Assembly: GCF_007954265.1 (NCBI RefSeq)
Contig: NZ_VOLS01000014.1
Coordinates: 19,499 to 83,498, forward strand
Direction of reading: 5' to 3'
Length of the DNA: 64,000 nt
DNA from: Colwellia sp. C1TZA3
GTDB lineage: Bacteria > Pseudomonadota > Gammaproteobacteria > Enterobacterales > Alteromonadaceae
The first letter of the stretch is position 1. The number at the start of each line of letters is the position of its first letter. Below are positions 47,128 through 56,903 of this stretch, one piece after another. A program made the position numbers and the translations under genes. Under the pieces are notes generated by a model. The model saw nothing but the letters and a program-made list of their open reading frames with translations, did no database searches and was not told the DNA's origin.

Positions 47128-48378
47128 ATGAATATTTGGTTAATTATGTCAGGAGAGCCGTTGGCCCTATATGGGGAAAGGCCTCACAGGGTTGGTGTTT
47201 TATCTGAAATGCTGGTGGATGCAGGTCATAAAGTAACTTGGTGGACGACAACATTTGACCACCAAAATAAAAAATATTTTTATGACAAATATACGAAGGT
47301 AGACATAAAAAAGAATCTAACAATGAGGTACTTACACTCAAAAGTTGCTTATAGAAAAAACATATCTTTTGCAAGAATTAATAATCATAAGTTGGTCGCA
47401 AAAAATTTCACTGAAGTTTCGAGCTCACTAGAAAAGCCTGATTTAATATTTTGCGCATTTCCAACTATTGATTTAGCTTATCACGCTACTTCATACGCGG
47501 TAAAGAATGACATACCTGTGGTAATCGATGTGAGGGACTTATGGCCTGATATCCTTTTACAGGCGTTACCAAAAACTTTTAAATTTATAGGTGAATTTTT
47601 ACTATCAAGATATTTTAGGCAAACAAAGTATATATTCAATAATTGTACGGCAATCACTGCTGTATCAGATAATTACCTTCAATGGGCAATAGGATATACT
47701 GATATAGATCGAAGTGACAGTGGGCATGTATTTCCCTTAGGGTATCAAAAAAATATTGTGAGTGAATATGATTTACATGCATCACAATTGAAATTTCAAG
47801 ATATTGGTTTAGATGAATCCAAAATATTAATTTGGTTTGTCGGTACCTTTGGTCAAACATATGATCTAAATACAATTATCAAAGCAGCAAGAAAACTTAA
47901 ACACCGTGATGATATTCAATTCATACTTACCGGTAATGGCGAGAAAATGGAGGAGTGGGCAAAACTAGCAAAAGGCTTGCATAACGTTATTTTTACAGGA
48001 TGGGTTGATAAGCTTGGTCTTGATTATCTGTCTAGTGTTTCCACTATTGGGTTAATGTCCTATAAAAAAGGCGCGCCACAAGGGTTGCCTAATAAAGTTT
48101 TCGAATACTTATCAGCAGGTTTACCAATTTTATCGTCATTACAGACGGAAACAAAGGATTTATTAAAAAATGAGCAAGTTGGTTTAACTTACATCGCTGG
48201 TGATGTGGATGATTTTATTATCAACTTAAAAAATCTTATTGATAATAAGAACCTATTAACGAGTATGAAGGAAAAATCTACATTGGTTTTCGAAACACAA
48301 TACTCATCATCAATCATCTATGGCAATATGATTAAATATTTCGAGAAAAAAATTTTAAAGGACAAAATACGTGAATAA
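47128..48378 (+). CDS. Glycosyltransferase family 4 (GT-B)
   Basis: This is a protein of 416 residues of GT-B fold. The N-terminal part has the glycine-poor loop with ERPHRVGVLSEML, and VVIDVRDLWPD near residue 132. The C-terminal part has IWFVGTFGQTYDLNTIIKAA, ILTGNGEKM and a nucleotide-binding end region (GLPNKVFEYLSAGLPIL) with the conserved glutamate of retaining enzymes. Start ATG 47128 lies right after the previous stop; an ATG at 47110 would add six residues. The donor sugar is unknown. Confidence 0.85.
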   Translation: MNIWLIMSGEPLALYGERPHRVGVLSEMLVDAGHKVTWWTTTFDHQNKKYFYDKYTKVDIKKNLTMRYLHSKVAYRKNISFARINNHKLVAKNFTEVSSSLEKPDLIFCAFPTIDLAYHATSYAVKNDIPVVIDVRDLWPDILLQALPKTFKFIGEFLLSRYFRQTKYIFNNCTAITAVSDNYLQWAIGYTDIDRSDSGHVFPLGYQKNIVSEYDLHASQLKFQDIGLDESKILIWFVGTFGQTYDLNTIIKAARKLKHRDDIQFILTGNGEKMEEWAKLAKGLHNVIFTGWVDKLGLDYLSSVSTIGLMSYKKGAPQGLPNKVFEYLSAGLPILSSLQTETKDLLKNEQVGLTYIAGDVDDFIINLKNLIDNKNLLTSMKEKSTLVFETQYSSSIIYGNMIKYFEKKILKDKIRE

Positions 48379-49039
48379 AATTCATGCTTTAATGAAAAGA
48401 ACATTTGATATCATTTTTGGCATTATAGGTATTGCCGTTGTTTCTCCTCTATTTATAGTTATAGCTATCGGAATTAAGCTATCTTCTAGAGGTCCTATAT
48501 TTTTTAAGCAGGCTCGATTAGGCATAAATGGGAATAGATATAATATTTATAAATTTAGATCTATGGTTGTAAATGCCGAAAATATGGGTACAGGGCTTTT
48601 TAATTATGACAATGATCCAAGGGTTACTAAAATAGGTGGTTTTTTGCGTAATAGTAGCCTCGATGAGTTTCCACAGTTTATCAATATTATAAAAGGAGAT
48701 ATGAGCTTTGTAGGTCCAAGGCCACCAGTTTCTTATGAGTTAGGTGATTATAAAGACTTCGATGATAATCTTAAAAAATGTTTCACTGTAAAGCCAGGTG
48801 TTACAGGATTGGCACAGGTGAGTGGGCGAAATGAATTATGTTGGAATGAAAAAATAAAGTTTAATCTTGAATATATCGAGAAATTCCATAAGTGGGGAAT
48901 AATTTACGACCTTAAGTTAATTATTTTGACACTTTTTAAAGTTTTTAAAAATGAAGGTAGTCATGAATTATCCAAAAATTTGGAGCAAGATATGGCTAGA
49001 GTAAAAAAACATAAAGAAGAGAAAGAAAATGAAACTTAA
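48371..49039 (+). CDS. Initiating undecaprenyl-phosphate sugar-1-phosphate transferase
   Basis: The 222-residue protein is a short bacterial sugar transferase of the PglC/WcaJ C-terminal type, with one membrane-reentrant segment at residues 8-34. MKRTFDIIFG, GPIFFKQARLG, YKFRSM, LDEFPQF and GDMSFVGPRPP are the family blocks; the DE pair (L-D-E-F-P) holds the catalytic residues. It loads the first sugar phosphate onto undecaprenyl phosphate. It starts with GTG inside the end of the GT4 gene. Confidence 0.92.
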   Translation: MNKIHALMKRTFDIIFGIIGIAVVSPLFIVIAIGIKLSSRGPIFFKQARLGINGNRYNIYKFRSMVVNAENMGTGLFNYDNDPRVTKIGGFLRNSSLDEFPQFINIIKGDMSFVGPRPPVSYELGDYKDFDDNLKKCFTVKPGVTGLAQVSGRNELCWNEKIKFNLEYIEKFHKWGIIYDLKLIILTLFKVFKNEGSHELSKNLEQDMARVKKHKEEKENET

Positions 49040-50258
49040 TTTCGATGCGTTGAATAATCTTAGTTCTGAGCATGGTGACTCATTTTACCTGTTATATTCT
49101 GACAGGTTTGCTAAAAATTATGATGATTTTTTGGAAGAATTCCAATGTATCTATTCTAAAACTACTATTGGTTATTCATATAAGACAAATTACACACCGA
49201 AGCTTTGTAAAATCATCGATGATAAAGGTGGATATGCTGAAGTAGTTTCTGATATGGAATATAGCTTAGCAATTAATATAGGTGTGAGTCCTAATAATAT
49301 AATTGTGAATGGCCCATATAAACCAAAAAAAGCACTAATGCGTTTTTTATTAAATGGCAGCATTGTCAATTTAGATTCGTATAAAGAAGTAGCATTATTA
49401 ACGGAAATTGCTAATCAATATCCAGATAAAAAAATGCTTATAGGCTTACGATGTAACTTTGATATCAATAACGATAGTGTTTCAAGGTTTGGTCTGGACG
49501 TAGAAGATGATAAATTTTTTAAGGAGTTTTATAAACTTAAAGAGTTATCAAATGTTAAAATCATGGGGATTCACTGTCACTTTCCGGATAGAAATATAGA
49601 GTCCTATGCCTATCGAGCGGATAAGATTCTAGCATTAGCTGATAAATTATTTGAATTACCTCCAAGTTATATTGATATTGGCGGTGGTTATTTTGGAAAA
49701 ATGGATGATTCATTAAAGAAACAATTTAAATCAGTGCATGAATATAGTGACTATGCACAAGCAATAGCTACTAGATTTAATGATTTTTATTCCGGTTTTG
49801 ATGAAAAATTAAAGCCTACCCTTATTTTAGAGCCAGGTAGCGCACTTGTAGCGGATACAATGGAATTTGTGGCTAAAGTTATTGATATAAAGAACATCCG
49901 AGGTTCAAATATAGCGATGACTACAGGTAGTAAGTTTAATCTTGGTTTGCTTTCTTCTTCTGTAAATATGCCACTAATGGTTTTTAGTGGTGCAGCAGAG
50001 CGCACCGCTTATGAAACAGTAGATATATCTGGTTATACTTGTATAGAGAGCGATTTTCTGTATAAAAATTATATTGGTTATTTAAATGAAGATGATTATT
50101 TAGTCTTTAGTAACATAGGTTCGTATTCTGTGGTGTTTAAACCACCATTCATATTACCTAATGTACCTATTTTGGAATATGACAATATTACCAAACGATA
50201 TGACATTATAAAAAGACAAGAAACCGTTGATGATATTTTTCAAACTTTTCACATATAA
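49029..50258 (+). CDS. PLP-dependent decarboxylase, fold type III (LysA/ornithine decarboxylase-like)
   Basis: The 409-residue protein has the alanine racemase-like barrel with Lys52 (GYSYKTNY) as the PLP lysine, HCHF near residue 181, and GGGYFG near residue 219 for phosphate binding. CIESDFL near residue 338 corresponds to the CxSxD segment that closes the active site at the dimer interface in diaminopimelate and ornithine decarboxylases. The substrate is likely an amino acid or related amine. It overlaps the sugar transferase gene by 11 bp, so it is part of the cassette and not a housekeeping gene. Confidence 0.85.
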   Translation: MKLNFDALNNLSSEHGDSFYLLYSDRFAKNYDDFLEEFQCIYSKTTIGYSYKTNYTPKLCKIIDDKGGYAEVVSDMEYSLAINIGVSPNNIIVNGPYKPKKALMRFLLNGSIVNLDSYKEVALLTEIANQYPDKKMLIGLRCNFDINNDSVSRFGLDVEDDKFFKEFYKLKELSNVKIMGIHCHFPDRNIESYAYRADKILALADKLFELPPSYIDIGGGYFGKMDDSLKKQFKSVHEYSDYAQAIATRFNDFYSGFDEKLKPTLILEPGSALVADTMEFVAKVIDIKNIRGSNIAMTTGSKFNLGLLSSSVNMPLMVFSGAAERTAYETVDISGYTCIESDFLYKNYIGYLNEDDYLVFSNIGSYSVVFKPPFILPNVPILEYDNITKRYDIIKRQETVDDIFQTFHI

Positions 50259-50275
50259 AAAGATGTTTATATAAA

Positions 50276-51202
50276 ATGACAAATGATAAAAGGCTAATAT
50301 GGTTTAAAGGCGATATTATTCCTGTAAATGAAGCAAAAATAAATGTTTTATCACCGACTAGCCAGTTTGGTGCAAACGTTTTTGAAGGTTTGAGAGCTTA
50401 TTGGAATGAAGCAGATAAAGAATTATATGTGTTTAAATTGGAAGAACATATAAATAGGCTTTTAAAATCAATAAAAATGATGAGATTCGAGTCTCAATAC
50501 GACGCAGTTTTTTTGAAGAATAGCGTAATTGAAATAGTTAAGGCAAATAAGTATCAGGAGGATATAACAATCAGACAAACGATCTTTTTAGATGGCTTTG
50601 GTAGTTGGGCATCAGCTAGTCCAACAGATATGTTTATAGCACCCATCGCAAAAGGTCGTCAATATCCACCTGATAAAATAGGAATAGAATGCTGCGTTAG
50701 TTCCTGGGCACGGATTAATGACAAATCTATGTCGCCCAAAATAAAGATGGGTGCTAATTATATGAACAGCCGCATGGGGCAAATGGAAGCAATGCGAAAC
50801 GGTTACGACTCTACTATTTTTTTAAATGATCAAGGGAAAGTCTCTGAAGGGCCAGGTTCATGTATTTTTATAGTGAGGGATGGGCAGCTAATTACTCCCC
50901 CTATTACAGCTTCTATACTTGAAAGTATAACAAGAACTACAATTTTAGTTATTGCTCGTAATGATTTAGGTTTAGATGTAGTTGAAAGAGATGTTGATAG
51001 AACTGAATTGTATATTGCAGACGAAATATTTTTCTGTGGTACTGCGGTTGAAATTGTTCCTGTAGTTGGTGTTGATAAATTAGTGGTAGGTGATGCCAAA
51101 AAAGGTATGATCACATCAAGAATTGAAGATTTATATTTTGATATAGTTAGAGGGTTGTCAGATAAGCATAAATGCTGGCTAACTCCAACTTATAAGGTCT
51201 AG
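50276..51202 (+). CDS. Class IV PLP aminotransferase (BCAT/D-amino acid aminotransferase family)
   Basis: The 308-residue protein has the fold type IV layout. FGANVFEGLRAY near residue 32 is the start of the small domain; Lys157 (KIKMGANYMN) is the PLP lysine; VSEGPGSCIFIV near residue 191 and FCGTAVEIVPV near residue 259 line the cofactor. It resembles branched-chain aminotransferases, and its substrate may be a 2-oxo acid made by the neighbouring aldolase. It follows the decarboxylase by 17 bp. Confidence 0.88.
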   Translation: MTNDKRLIWFKGDIIPVNEAKINVLSPTSQFGANVFEGLRAYWNEADKELYVFKLEEHINRLLKSIKMMRFESQYDAVFLKNSVIEIVKANKYQEDITIRQTIFLDGFGSWASASPTDMFIAPIAKGRQYPPDKIGIECCVSSWARINDKSMSPKIKMGANYMNSRMGQMEAMRNGYDSTIFLNDQGKVSEGPGSCIFIVRDGQLITPPITASILESITRTTILVIARNDLGLDVVERDVDRTELYIADEIFFCGTAVEIVPVVGVDKLVVGDAKKGMITSRIEDLYFDIVRGLSDKHKCWLTPTYKV

Positions 51203-51206
51203 ACTT

Positions 51207-52010
51207 ATGAAAACAATGATACTAGATAATAATATTGACAACATCAGACTTTATGACCAATTAGGTATCGATAGAATATTTGTTGATTTAGAAATTATTG
51301 GAAAGGTTGCAAGGCAAGGCGGTATGGATACTGTAATCAGTGATCATAGCCTCGATGATATAAAAAAAATCAAACCATTACTCAGTGGTACACAGTTATT
51401 AGTTCGTGTTAATCCTATTCATTCAAACAGTGTTATGGAGATCACGCAGTCTATAGAAAATGGAGCTGATATCGTAATGCTACCAATGTTCAAAACTGTT
51501 GCAGAGGTTGCTTCTTTTGTAAGAATTGTTGACAAACGGGCTGTAGCTTGCATTTTGTTGGAGACATCAGAAGCCTTATGTCGTATTGATGACATCTTAG
51601 AAATTGAAGGTATCGATGAGATACACATAGGTTTAAATGATTTACATTTGTCTTTAGGTTTGGACTTCATGTTTGAATTGCTCGGCTGCGACCTTATTGA
51701 GTTTTTAACAAAAAAAATACGAAATAAAAATATCCCTTTCGGTATTGGGGGTGTTGGTAGAATGGACCATGGAATGCTAAATGGAAGAGCGATTATGATT
51801 GAGCATGTTAGATTAGGTTCGTCAATGGTTATCCTATCCCGTTCTTTTAAAGGAAATGGGCAAGTGAGTATTGAAGATATACAATATGAACTCCTGAAGC
51901 TTCAACAAGTAGTTCTTAATGCTATGACTCTAAGCGATTCTTTGTTACTAGAAAATAAGAGTACCTTAAAGAAAATTACAAACCAAATAGCAACAAAGCT
52001 GAGAGGGTAG
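51207..52010 (+). CDS. HpcH/HpaI aldolase-like protein
   Basis: The 267-residue protein is a (beta/alpha)8 barrel of the HpcH/HpaI and citrate-lyase beta type. FVDLEIIGK near residue 25, VNPIHSNSVMEI, ENGADIVMLPMF, CILLETSEALCRIDDIL (Glu as metal ligand) and HIGLNDLHLSLG (Asp as metal ligand) are in the right order. Such enzymes split or form 4-hydroxy-2-oxo acids from pyruvate and an aldehyde. It begins 4 bp after the aminotransferase gene. It ends the AT-rich cassette. Confidence 0.85.
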   Translation: MKTMILDNNIDNIRLYDQLGIDRIFVDLEIIGKVARQGGMDTVISDHSLDDIKKIKPLLSGTQLLVRVNPIHSNSVMEITQSIENGADIVMLPMFKTVAEVASFVRIVDKRAVACILLETSEALCRIDDILEIEGIDEIHIGLNDLHLSLGLDFMFELLGCDLIEFLTKKIRNKNIPFGIGGVGRMDHGMLNGRAIMIEHVRLGSSMVILSRSFKGNGQVSIEDIQYELLKLQQVVLNAMTLSDSLLLENKSTLKKITNQIATKLRG

Positions 52011-53371
52011 TGTAGATTGCATATTTTAAATGTAGCCTTCATAAAAATGAAAATGAAAATGAAAATATAACTATATTATCGTTAAATTTTATTTTAGATC
52101 GACTTACTACAGGTCGTGCGATTCATGATTTGAATTAACTATTAAGGTAGTCAACAAACCGATTCCAACGCTCACAAATAATAAAAAGTAATTAAGCAAC
52201 CCTGTATAATAATGAAACTATCCACACACATTTTTATCAAGTCTTCTGGCTAAATCGATTCGAAATCACAAATAGTCGACAAATGAATAAGTCACTCGAT
52301 AAATTGTGATGTTAAGTGTCTTTCTTATCAAATTTATTGTTTTGAAAAATGTATAAATTGCTTGCGTTGTTTAAAAAAAATTATCATTTTAATTCTAGTA
52401 TAATTTAATATAAATTGATTTTTATCAACAAAAAATATATTCAAATGACTAATATATACTCACTTCACAAGTATGTTAGAAATGATTTTTAAGATTATTA
52501 ATTTATATAATTTTTTCATAAATTCACATCTATTTTTACCTGTTATTGGGTGAAATTATCTATAAACCGCTAAATTTAAAACTGGCATGACTTTTTTGAC
52601 TCTGTAAGCATCAAATTCGTATTTTTTGTTAACGAATTTAATAGCAGTGTTAAAACAGAAAAAGAGTTCGTGTGTTGATTTTAGCGCTTTAAATAAAATT
52701 TTTAAGACATCATTGACAATACTTATGATAAGTCGTCAATATCATAAGTATGTAAGAACCCGTTCGATAAGCTAGTAATGATGATACTGGAAAGAAGTTA
52801 AGTAAAAACCGATGTTGGTTCTAGAACGGATGTCAAACATATTAAGGCTAAAGTAGTTTCGGTTTTTGATAGGGTTATGTTATTAAAAAATATGCATCAT
52901 AAAAAATTATGGATTAGCTGAAAATTCGCAAATAAAATATATCTGTTATCAATTTAAAATAAGTTTATAACGAATGTTATTTTAGTGCGTGTAAATAAAA
53001 TATAAATCAAGTGCTTAGCTATCAGTTAATGAGTTTGGCCTGATAGCTGCTAGGAATTACTTAACACAAGCTACCATCAGATTAAGTATGAAAAATTATG
53101 TATTGCTTAAGTCCAAATTATTAGTTTATATAGGTGGCCAGATTCTCTTGTTGTCACAACCCCTTTATTGTTACATTACGTTTAATGATATGTTCTGAGA
53201 TGATTATAAATATTTGATAAATAACATGAAATAATTAATTTCATTGACGGTAAGGGTATGTTGATATAGTTTTGTAGTGTATCTAACATAGGTAATTGAT
53301 TTAATTTTAATATATATAAATACGACTTCAACGGTGGTAGATAAATCAAAATAATAACTGGAGATGGACTT
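52011..53371. other. Noncoding gap of 1.36 kb between the cassette and ugd
   Basis: There is no open frame of credible length or a recognisable family in either direction. At 52043-52069 there are several ATGAAA units. A hairpin with a 9 bp stem (AGCTATCAG 53017-53025 with CTGATAGCT 53040-53048) lies 320 bp before ugd. A poor promoter-like pair (TTGACG near 53244, TATAGT 15 bp on) occurs nearer to ugd. The DNA is very AT-rich. It may be a decayed insertion or a long leader; I cannot say which. Confidence 0.5.
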
Positions 53372-54538
53372 ATGAAAATTGCTATTGCAGGTACAGGTTA
53401 CGTAGGCCTTTCTAATGCTATGTTGTTAGCTCAACACAACGAAGTTGTCGCTGTTGATATTATTCCCGAAAAAATTGAAATGTTAAATCGTGGCAAATCA
53501 CCTATTTTTGATGTTGAAATTTCAGACTTTCTTTTAAATCGAGAGTTAAACTTTATTGCTACTTTAGATAAAAATTTTGCTTATATAAATGCTGATTATG
53601 TCATTATTGCCACACCTACCGATTATGATCCTGTTACTAATTATTTCAATACATCTTCTGTTGAAGCTGTTATTCGTGATGTGATGGAAATTAATCCAGA
53701 TGCTTGCATGGTTATCAAGTCAACAGTTCCTGTGGGTTATACTCACCGAATTCGAGAAGAATTAGGTTGTGACGGTTTAATGTTTTCCCCTGAGTTTTTA
53801 CGAGAAGGTAAAGCTTTATACGATAACTTACACCCCTCTCGTATCATCGTTGGAGAGGAGTCAGAACGAGCGCGTGTATTTGCTGATTTACTGGTGCAAG
53901 GGGCTGAGAAAGAAAATATTGACGTATTATTTGTTCGTTCAACTGAAGCTGAAGCGGTTAAATTATTTTCTAATACTTACCTTGCTATGCGGGTAGCCTA
54001 CTTTAATGAATTAGACTCTTACGCTGAAGTACATGGTTTAGACTCTCGTCATATTATTGAAGGAGTGAGTTTAGACCCTCGTATTGGTAAGCATTACAAT
54101 AATCCTTCTTTTGGCTATGGGGGGTATTGCTTACCCAAAGATACCAAACAACTTAAAGCTAACTACCAAAATGTACCCAATAATATTATTAGTGCCATAG
54201 TTGATGCTAATAGTACCCGTAAAGACTTTGTTGCAGATTCTATTATTAGCAAAAACCCTAAAGTAGTGGGTATTTATCGTTTAATTATGAAAGCGGGCTC
54301 TGATAATTTTAGAGCCTCTAGCATTCAAGGTATTATGAAGCGCATTAAAGCGAAAGGCATTGAGGTGGTTGTATTTGAACCTGTGCTTGATGAAAATGAA
54401 TTTTACCATTCAAAAGTAATTAAAAGTTTAGCTGAATTTAAAGCTGTGTCAGATGTGATTGTATCTAACCGTATGGTTAATGAATTATCAGATGTAGTAG
54501 ATAAAGTTTATACTCGTGATTTGTTTGGTAGTGATTAA
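53372..54538 (+). CDS. ugd: UDP-glucose 6-dehydrogenase
   Basis: The enzyme makes UDP-glucuronic acid from UDP-glucose with two NAD. Its 388 residues equal the E. coli length. [13 protein letters not shown] is the NAD-binding loop, STVPVGYT and [10 protein letters not shown] are substrate-side motifs, and [12 protein letters not shown] holds the catalytic Cys253. It supplies glucuronate to the capsule. It is the first gene of the conserved sugar-nucleotide set after the cassette; rmlA begins 24 bp behind it. Confidence 0.95.
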   Translation: MKIAIAGTGYVGLSNAMLLAQHNEVVAVDIIPEKIEMLNRGKSPIFDVEISDFLLNRELNFIATLDKNFAYINADYVIIATPTDYDPVTNYFNTSSVEAVIRDVMEINPDACMVIKSTVPVGYTHRIREELGCDGLMFSPEFLREGKALYDNLHPSRIIVGEESERARVFADLLVQGAEKENIDVLFVRSTEAEAVKLFSNTYLAMRVAYFNELDSYAEVHGLDSRHIIEGVSLDPRIGKHYNNPSFGYGGYCLPKDTKQLKANYQNVPNNIISAIVDANSTRKDFVADSIISKNPKVVGIYRLIMKAGSDNFRASSIQGIMKRIKAKGIEVVVFEPVLDENEFYHSKVIKSLAEFKAVSDVIVSNRMVNELSDVVDKVYTRDLFGSD

Positions 54539-54562
54539 TTTAAATATTATTTAAGGAATATT

Positions 54563-55438
54563 ATGAAAGGAATTATCCTCGCGGGTGGCAGCGGCACTCG
54601 CTTATATCCGCTAACTAAAGTGGTTAGTAAACAACTAATGCCTGTTTACGACAAACCTATGATTTATTACCCACTGGCAACATTAATGCAAGCGGGTATT
54701 CAAGACATTCTTGTTATTTCAACACCTGAAGAAATTGATCGTTTCGAAGAACTACTAGGTAACGGCTCTAACTTTGGTGTTTCTTTAACGTATGCTATTC
54801 AACCTAGTCCTGATGGACTTGCGCAAGCTTTTATCATAGCTGAAGATTTTTTAGCAGGATCTGGTGCGGCTTTAGTGCTTGGTGATAACATGTTTTATGG
54901 TAATGATTTAAGTAAATCACTACTCAATGCTAGATCACGTAATGTTGGCGGTACTGTATTTGGCCATCATGTGGCTAACCCTAAAGCGTATGGTGTTGTT
55001 GAATTTGATGCTATAGGTAAAGCTATATCAGTTGAAGAAAAGCCGGCTGAACCAAAATCTAGTTATGCAGTGCCCGGTTTGTATTTCTTTGATTCTCGAG
55101 TTGTTGAGTTTGCTAAAAATGTTAAACCATCTGCTCGTGGCGAATTAGAAATTACCGAAGTAATTGATCAGTACCTTAAATTGGGTGAGTTAAACGTTGA
55201 AATTATGGGACGCGGTACAGCTTGGTTAGACACTGGTACTCATGATGATTTGCTGGCCGCAGCTCAATTTATTGCCACCGTTGAAAAGCGCCAAGGATTA
55301 AAAGTGAATTGCCCTGAAGAAATAGCGTTTCGTAATGGTTGGATTGATGCCGCTAGGCTTCGCGCGATTGCCGAACCCCTTCGTAAAAGTGGTTATGGTG
55401 AATACTTACTTAATATAATAGATGAGAAAATATTTTAA
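54563..55438 (+). CDS. rmlA: Glucose-1-phosphate thymidylyltransferase RmlA
   Basis: The enzyme makes dTDP-glucose, the first step of dTDP-L-rhamnose synthesis. The 291 residues start with [16 protein letters not shown], with [16 protein letters not shown] and LGDNMFYG following, and EEKPAEPKS and [13 protein letters not shown] near the end, as in RmlA. AAGGA precedes the ATG. It shares its last base with rmlC. Confidence 0.96.
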   Translation: MKGIILAGGSGTRLYPLTKVVSKQLMPVYDKPMIYYPLATLMQAGIQDILVISTPEEIDRFEELLGNGSNFGVSLTYAIQPSPDGLAQAFIIAEDFLAGSGAALVLGDNMFYGNDLSKSLLNARSRNVGGTVFGHHVANPKAYGVVEFDAIGKAISVEEKPAEPKSSYAVPGLYFFDSRVVEFAKNVKPSARGELEITEVIDQYLKLGELNVEIMGRGTAWLDTGTHDDLLAAAQFIATVEKRQGLKVNCPEEIAFRNGWIDAARLRAIAEPLRKSGYGEYLLNIIDEKIF

Positions 55439-55986
55439 TGAAGTTTGTTAAAACAGCGATTGAAGATGTCGTTATATTAGAGCCAACTATTTTTGGTGAC
55501 GAACGAGGTTTCTTTATGGAAACCTTTCGTGATGATGAATTTAAAGCCAAGTGCTCTGAGCAAGTATTTATTCAAGATAACCACAGTAAATCTAGCCAAG
55601 GTATTTTGCGTGGTCTTCATTATCAAACTCAGAACACCCAAGGTAAGTTACTTCGTGTAGTTTCTGGTGAGGTGTATGATGTTGCCGTGGATATGAGGGA
55701 ATATTCCCCTACCTTTGGCCAACATGTTGGCGTGGTACTGTCTGCTGAAAATAAGAAACAACTTTGGGTGCCAGCAGGTTTTGCTCATGGTTTTTATGTG
55801 ATGAGTGACTCGGCAGAGTTTGTGTATAAATGCACTGACTATTATTCACCAGAATTTGAAGTATCATTAAAGTGGAATGATCCGGCGCTGAATATTCAAT
55901 GGCCGCTTGTTAATAGTGCGTTACCTAATTTATCTAGTAAAGATGAAAATGGTCTTTGTTTTGCTGATGCGCCTAAATTTACTTAA
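55438..55986 (+). CDS. rmlC: dTDP-4-dehydrorhamnose 3,5-epimerase RmlC
   Basis: This 182-residue cupin epimerase shows DERGFFMETFR, QDNHSKSSQGILRGLHYQ and a VPAGFAHGFYVMSD strand. The catalytic His and Tyr-containing segments (RGLHYQ; VYKCTDYYSPE) are kept. It is the third enzyme of the dTDP-L-rhamnose pathway. Confidence 0.96.
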   Translation: MKFVKTAIEDVVILEPTIFGDERGFFMETFRDDEFKAKCSEQVFIQDNHSKSSQGILRGLHYQTQNTQGKLLRVVSGEVYDVAVDMREYSPTFGQHVGVVLSAENKKQLWVPAGFAHGFYVMSDSAEFVYKCTDYYSPEFEVSLKWNDPALNIQWPLVNSALPNLSSKDENGLCFADAPKFT

Positions 55987-56009
55987 TACTCGGTGTTTAA
56001 ATTTATAAT

Positions 56010-56903
56010 ATGAATATATTAGTCATTGGTAAAAAGGGTCAACTCGCTTGGGAATTAAAGCAACAAGCCACTAGCGCAGTTAACATTTTTTGTGTTGGTC
56101 GTGATGATATTGACTTGTTTGATGTTGATAGCATTGCTAAGGCGTTAATTAGGAACTCAGTTGATGCTGTGATTAATGCTTGTGCTTATACCGCGGTAGA
56201 TTTAGCTGAAACGGATGTTGATAGGGCCTTTTTATTAAATGCGACCGCCGTTGAGAATTTAGCTAAGGTTTGTAGCAATAATAATATCGCTATAGTGCAT
56301 GTGTCTACAGATTTTGTTTTTGATGGTAATAAAAACACGCCTTATTTAGTTAATGATGTTAAATCGCCTGTTGGTGTTTATGGTGAGTCTAAATCGCAAG
56401 GTGAAGATTTATTACAAGCCACTTCTGCTGAGAATAGCTGTATTATTCGCACTTCTTGGGTGTACTCATTACAGGGTAATAACTTTGTTAAAACTATGCT
56501 TAAGTTAATGGCTGAAAAGCCAGCGTTAGGCATTATTAGTGATCAAATAGGCAGTCCTACCTATGCTAAAAATCTTGCCTCAACATGTATTTATGCAGCA
56601 GTGAATAACGTTAAAGGTATTCATCATTGGACTGATTTAGGTGTAGCAAGTTGGTATGACTTTGCTGTTGCTATTCAAGAGCTAGCTGTTGAAAAGGGCT
56701 TACTCAATAAAGCTATTCCGATAAATCCAATTCAAACCAAAGACTATCTCACGCCTGCCAAAAGACCAAGTTATAGTGTATTGGATAAATCATCATTGAA
56801 GACTGATTTTTCAGGTGTTGAACAAGTTCATTGGCGAAAGCAATTAAGCTTAATGTTAGATGAGTTATTAAACTTACAAAAGAGTAAATTAGATAAATTA
56901 TGA
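56010..56903 (+). CDS. rmlD: dTDP-4-dehydrorhamnose reductase RmlD
   Basis: This 297-residue SDR-type reductase carries out the last step to dTDP-L-rhamnose with NAD(P)H. The opening (ILVIGKKGQLAWELKQQ) is the cofactor loop; INACAYTAVDLAETD and STDFVFDG follow; YGESKSQGE holds the YxxxK pair. It overlaps rmlB by ATGA. Confidence 0.95.
   Translation: MNILVIGKKGQLAWELKQQATSAVNIFCVGRDDIDLFDVDSIAKALIRNSVDAVINACAYTAVDLAETDVDRAFLLNATAVENLAKVCSNNNIAIVHVSTDFVFDGNKNTPYLVNDVKSPVGVYGESKSQGEDLLQATSAENSCIIRTSWVYSLQGNNFVKTMLKLMAEKPALGIISDQIGSPTYAKNLASTCIYAAVNNVKGIHHWTDLGVASWYDFAVAIQELAVEKGLLNKAIPINPIQTKDYLTPAKRPSYSVLDKSSLKTDFSGVEQVHWRKQLSLMLDELLNLQKSKLDKL

Noticed and set aside
53088..53200. Small open frame of 36 codons in the gap before ugd
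   Set aside because: It is too short, with no clear ribosome binding site and no recognisable motif.
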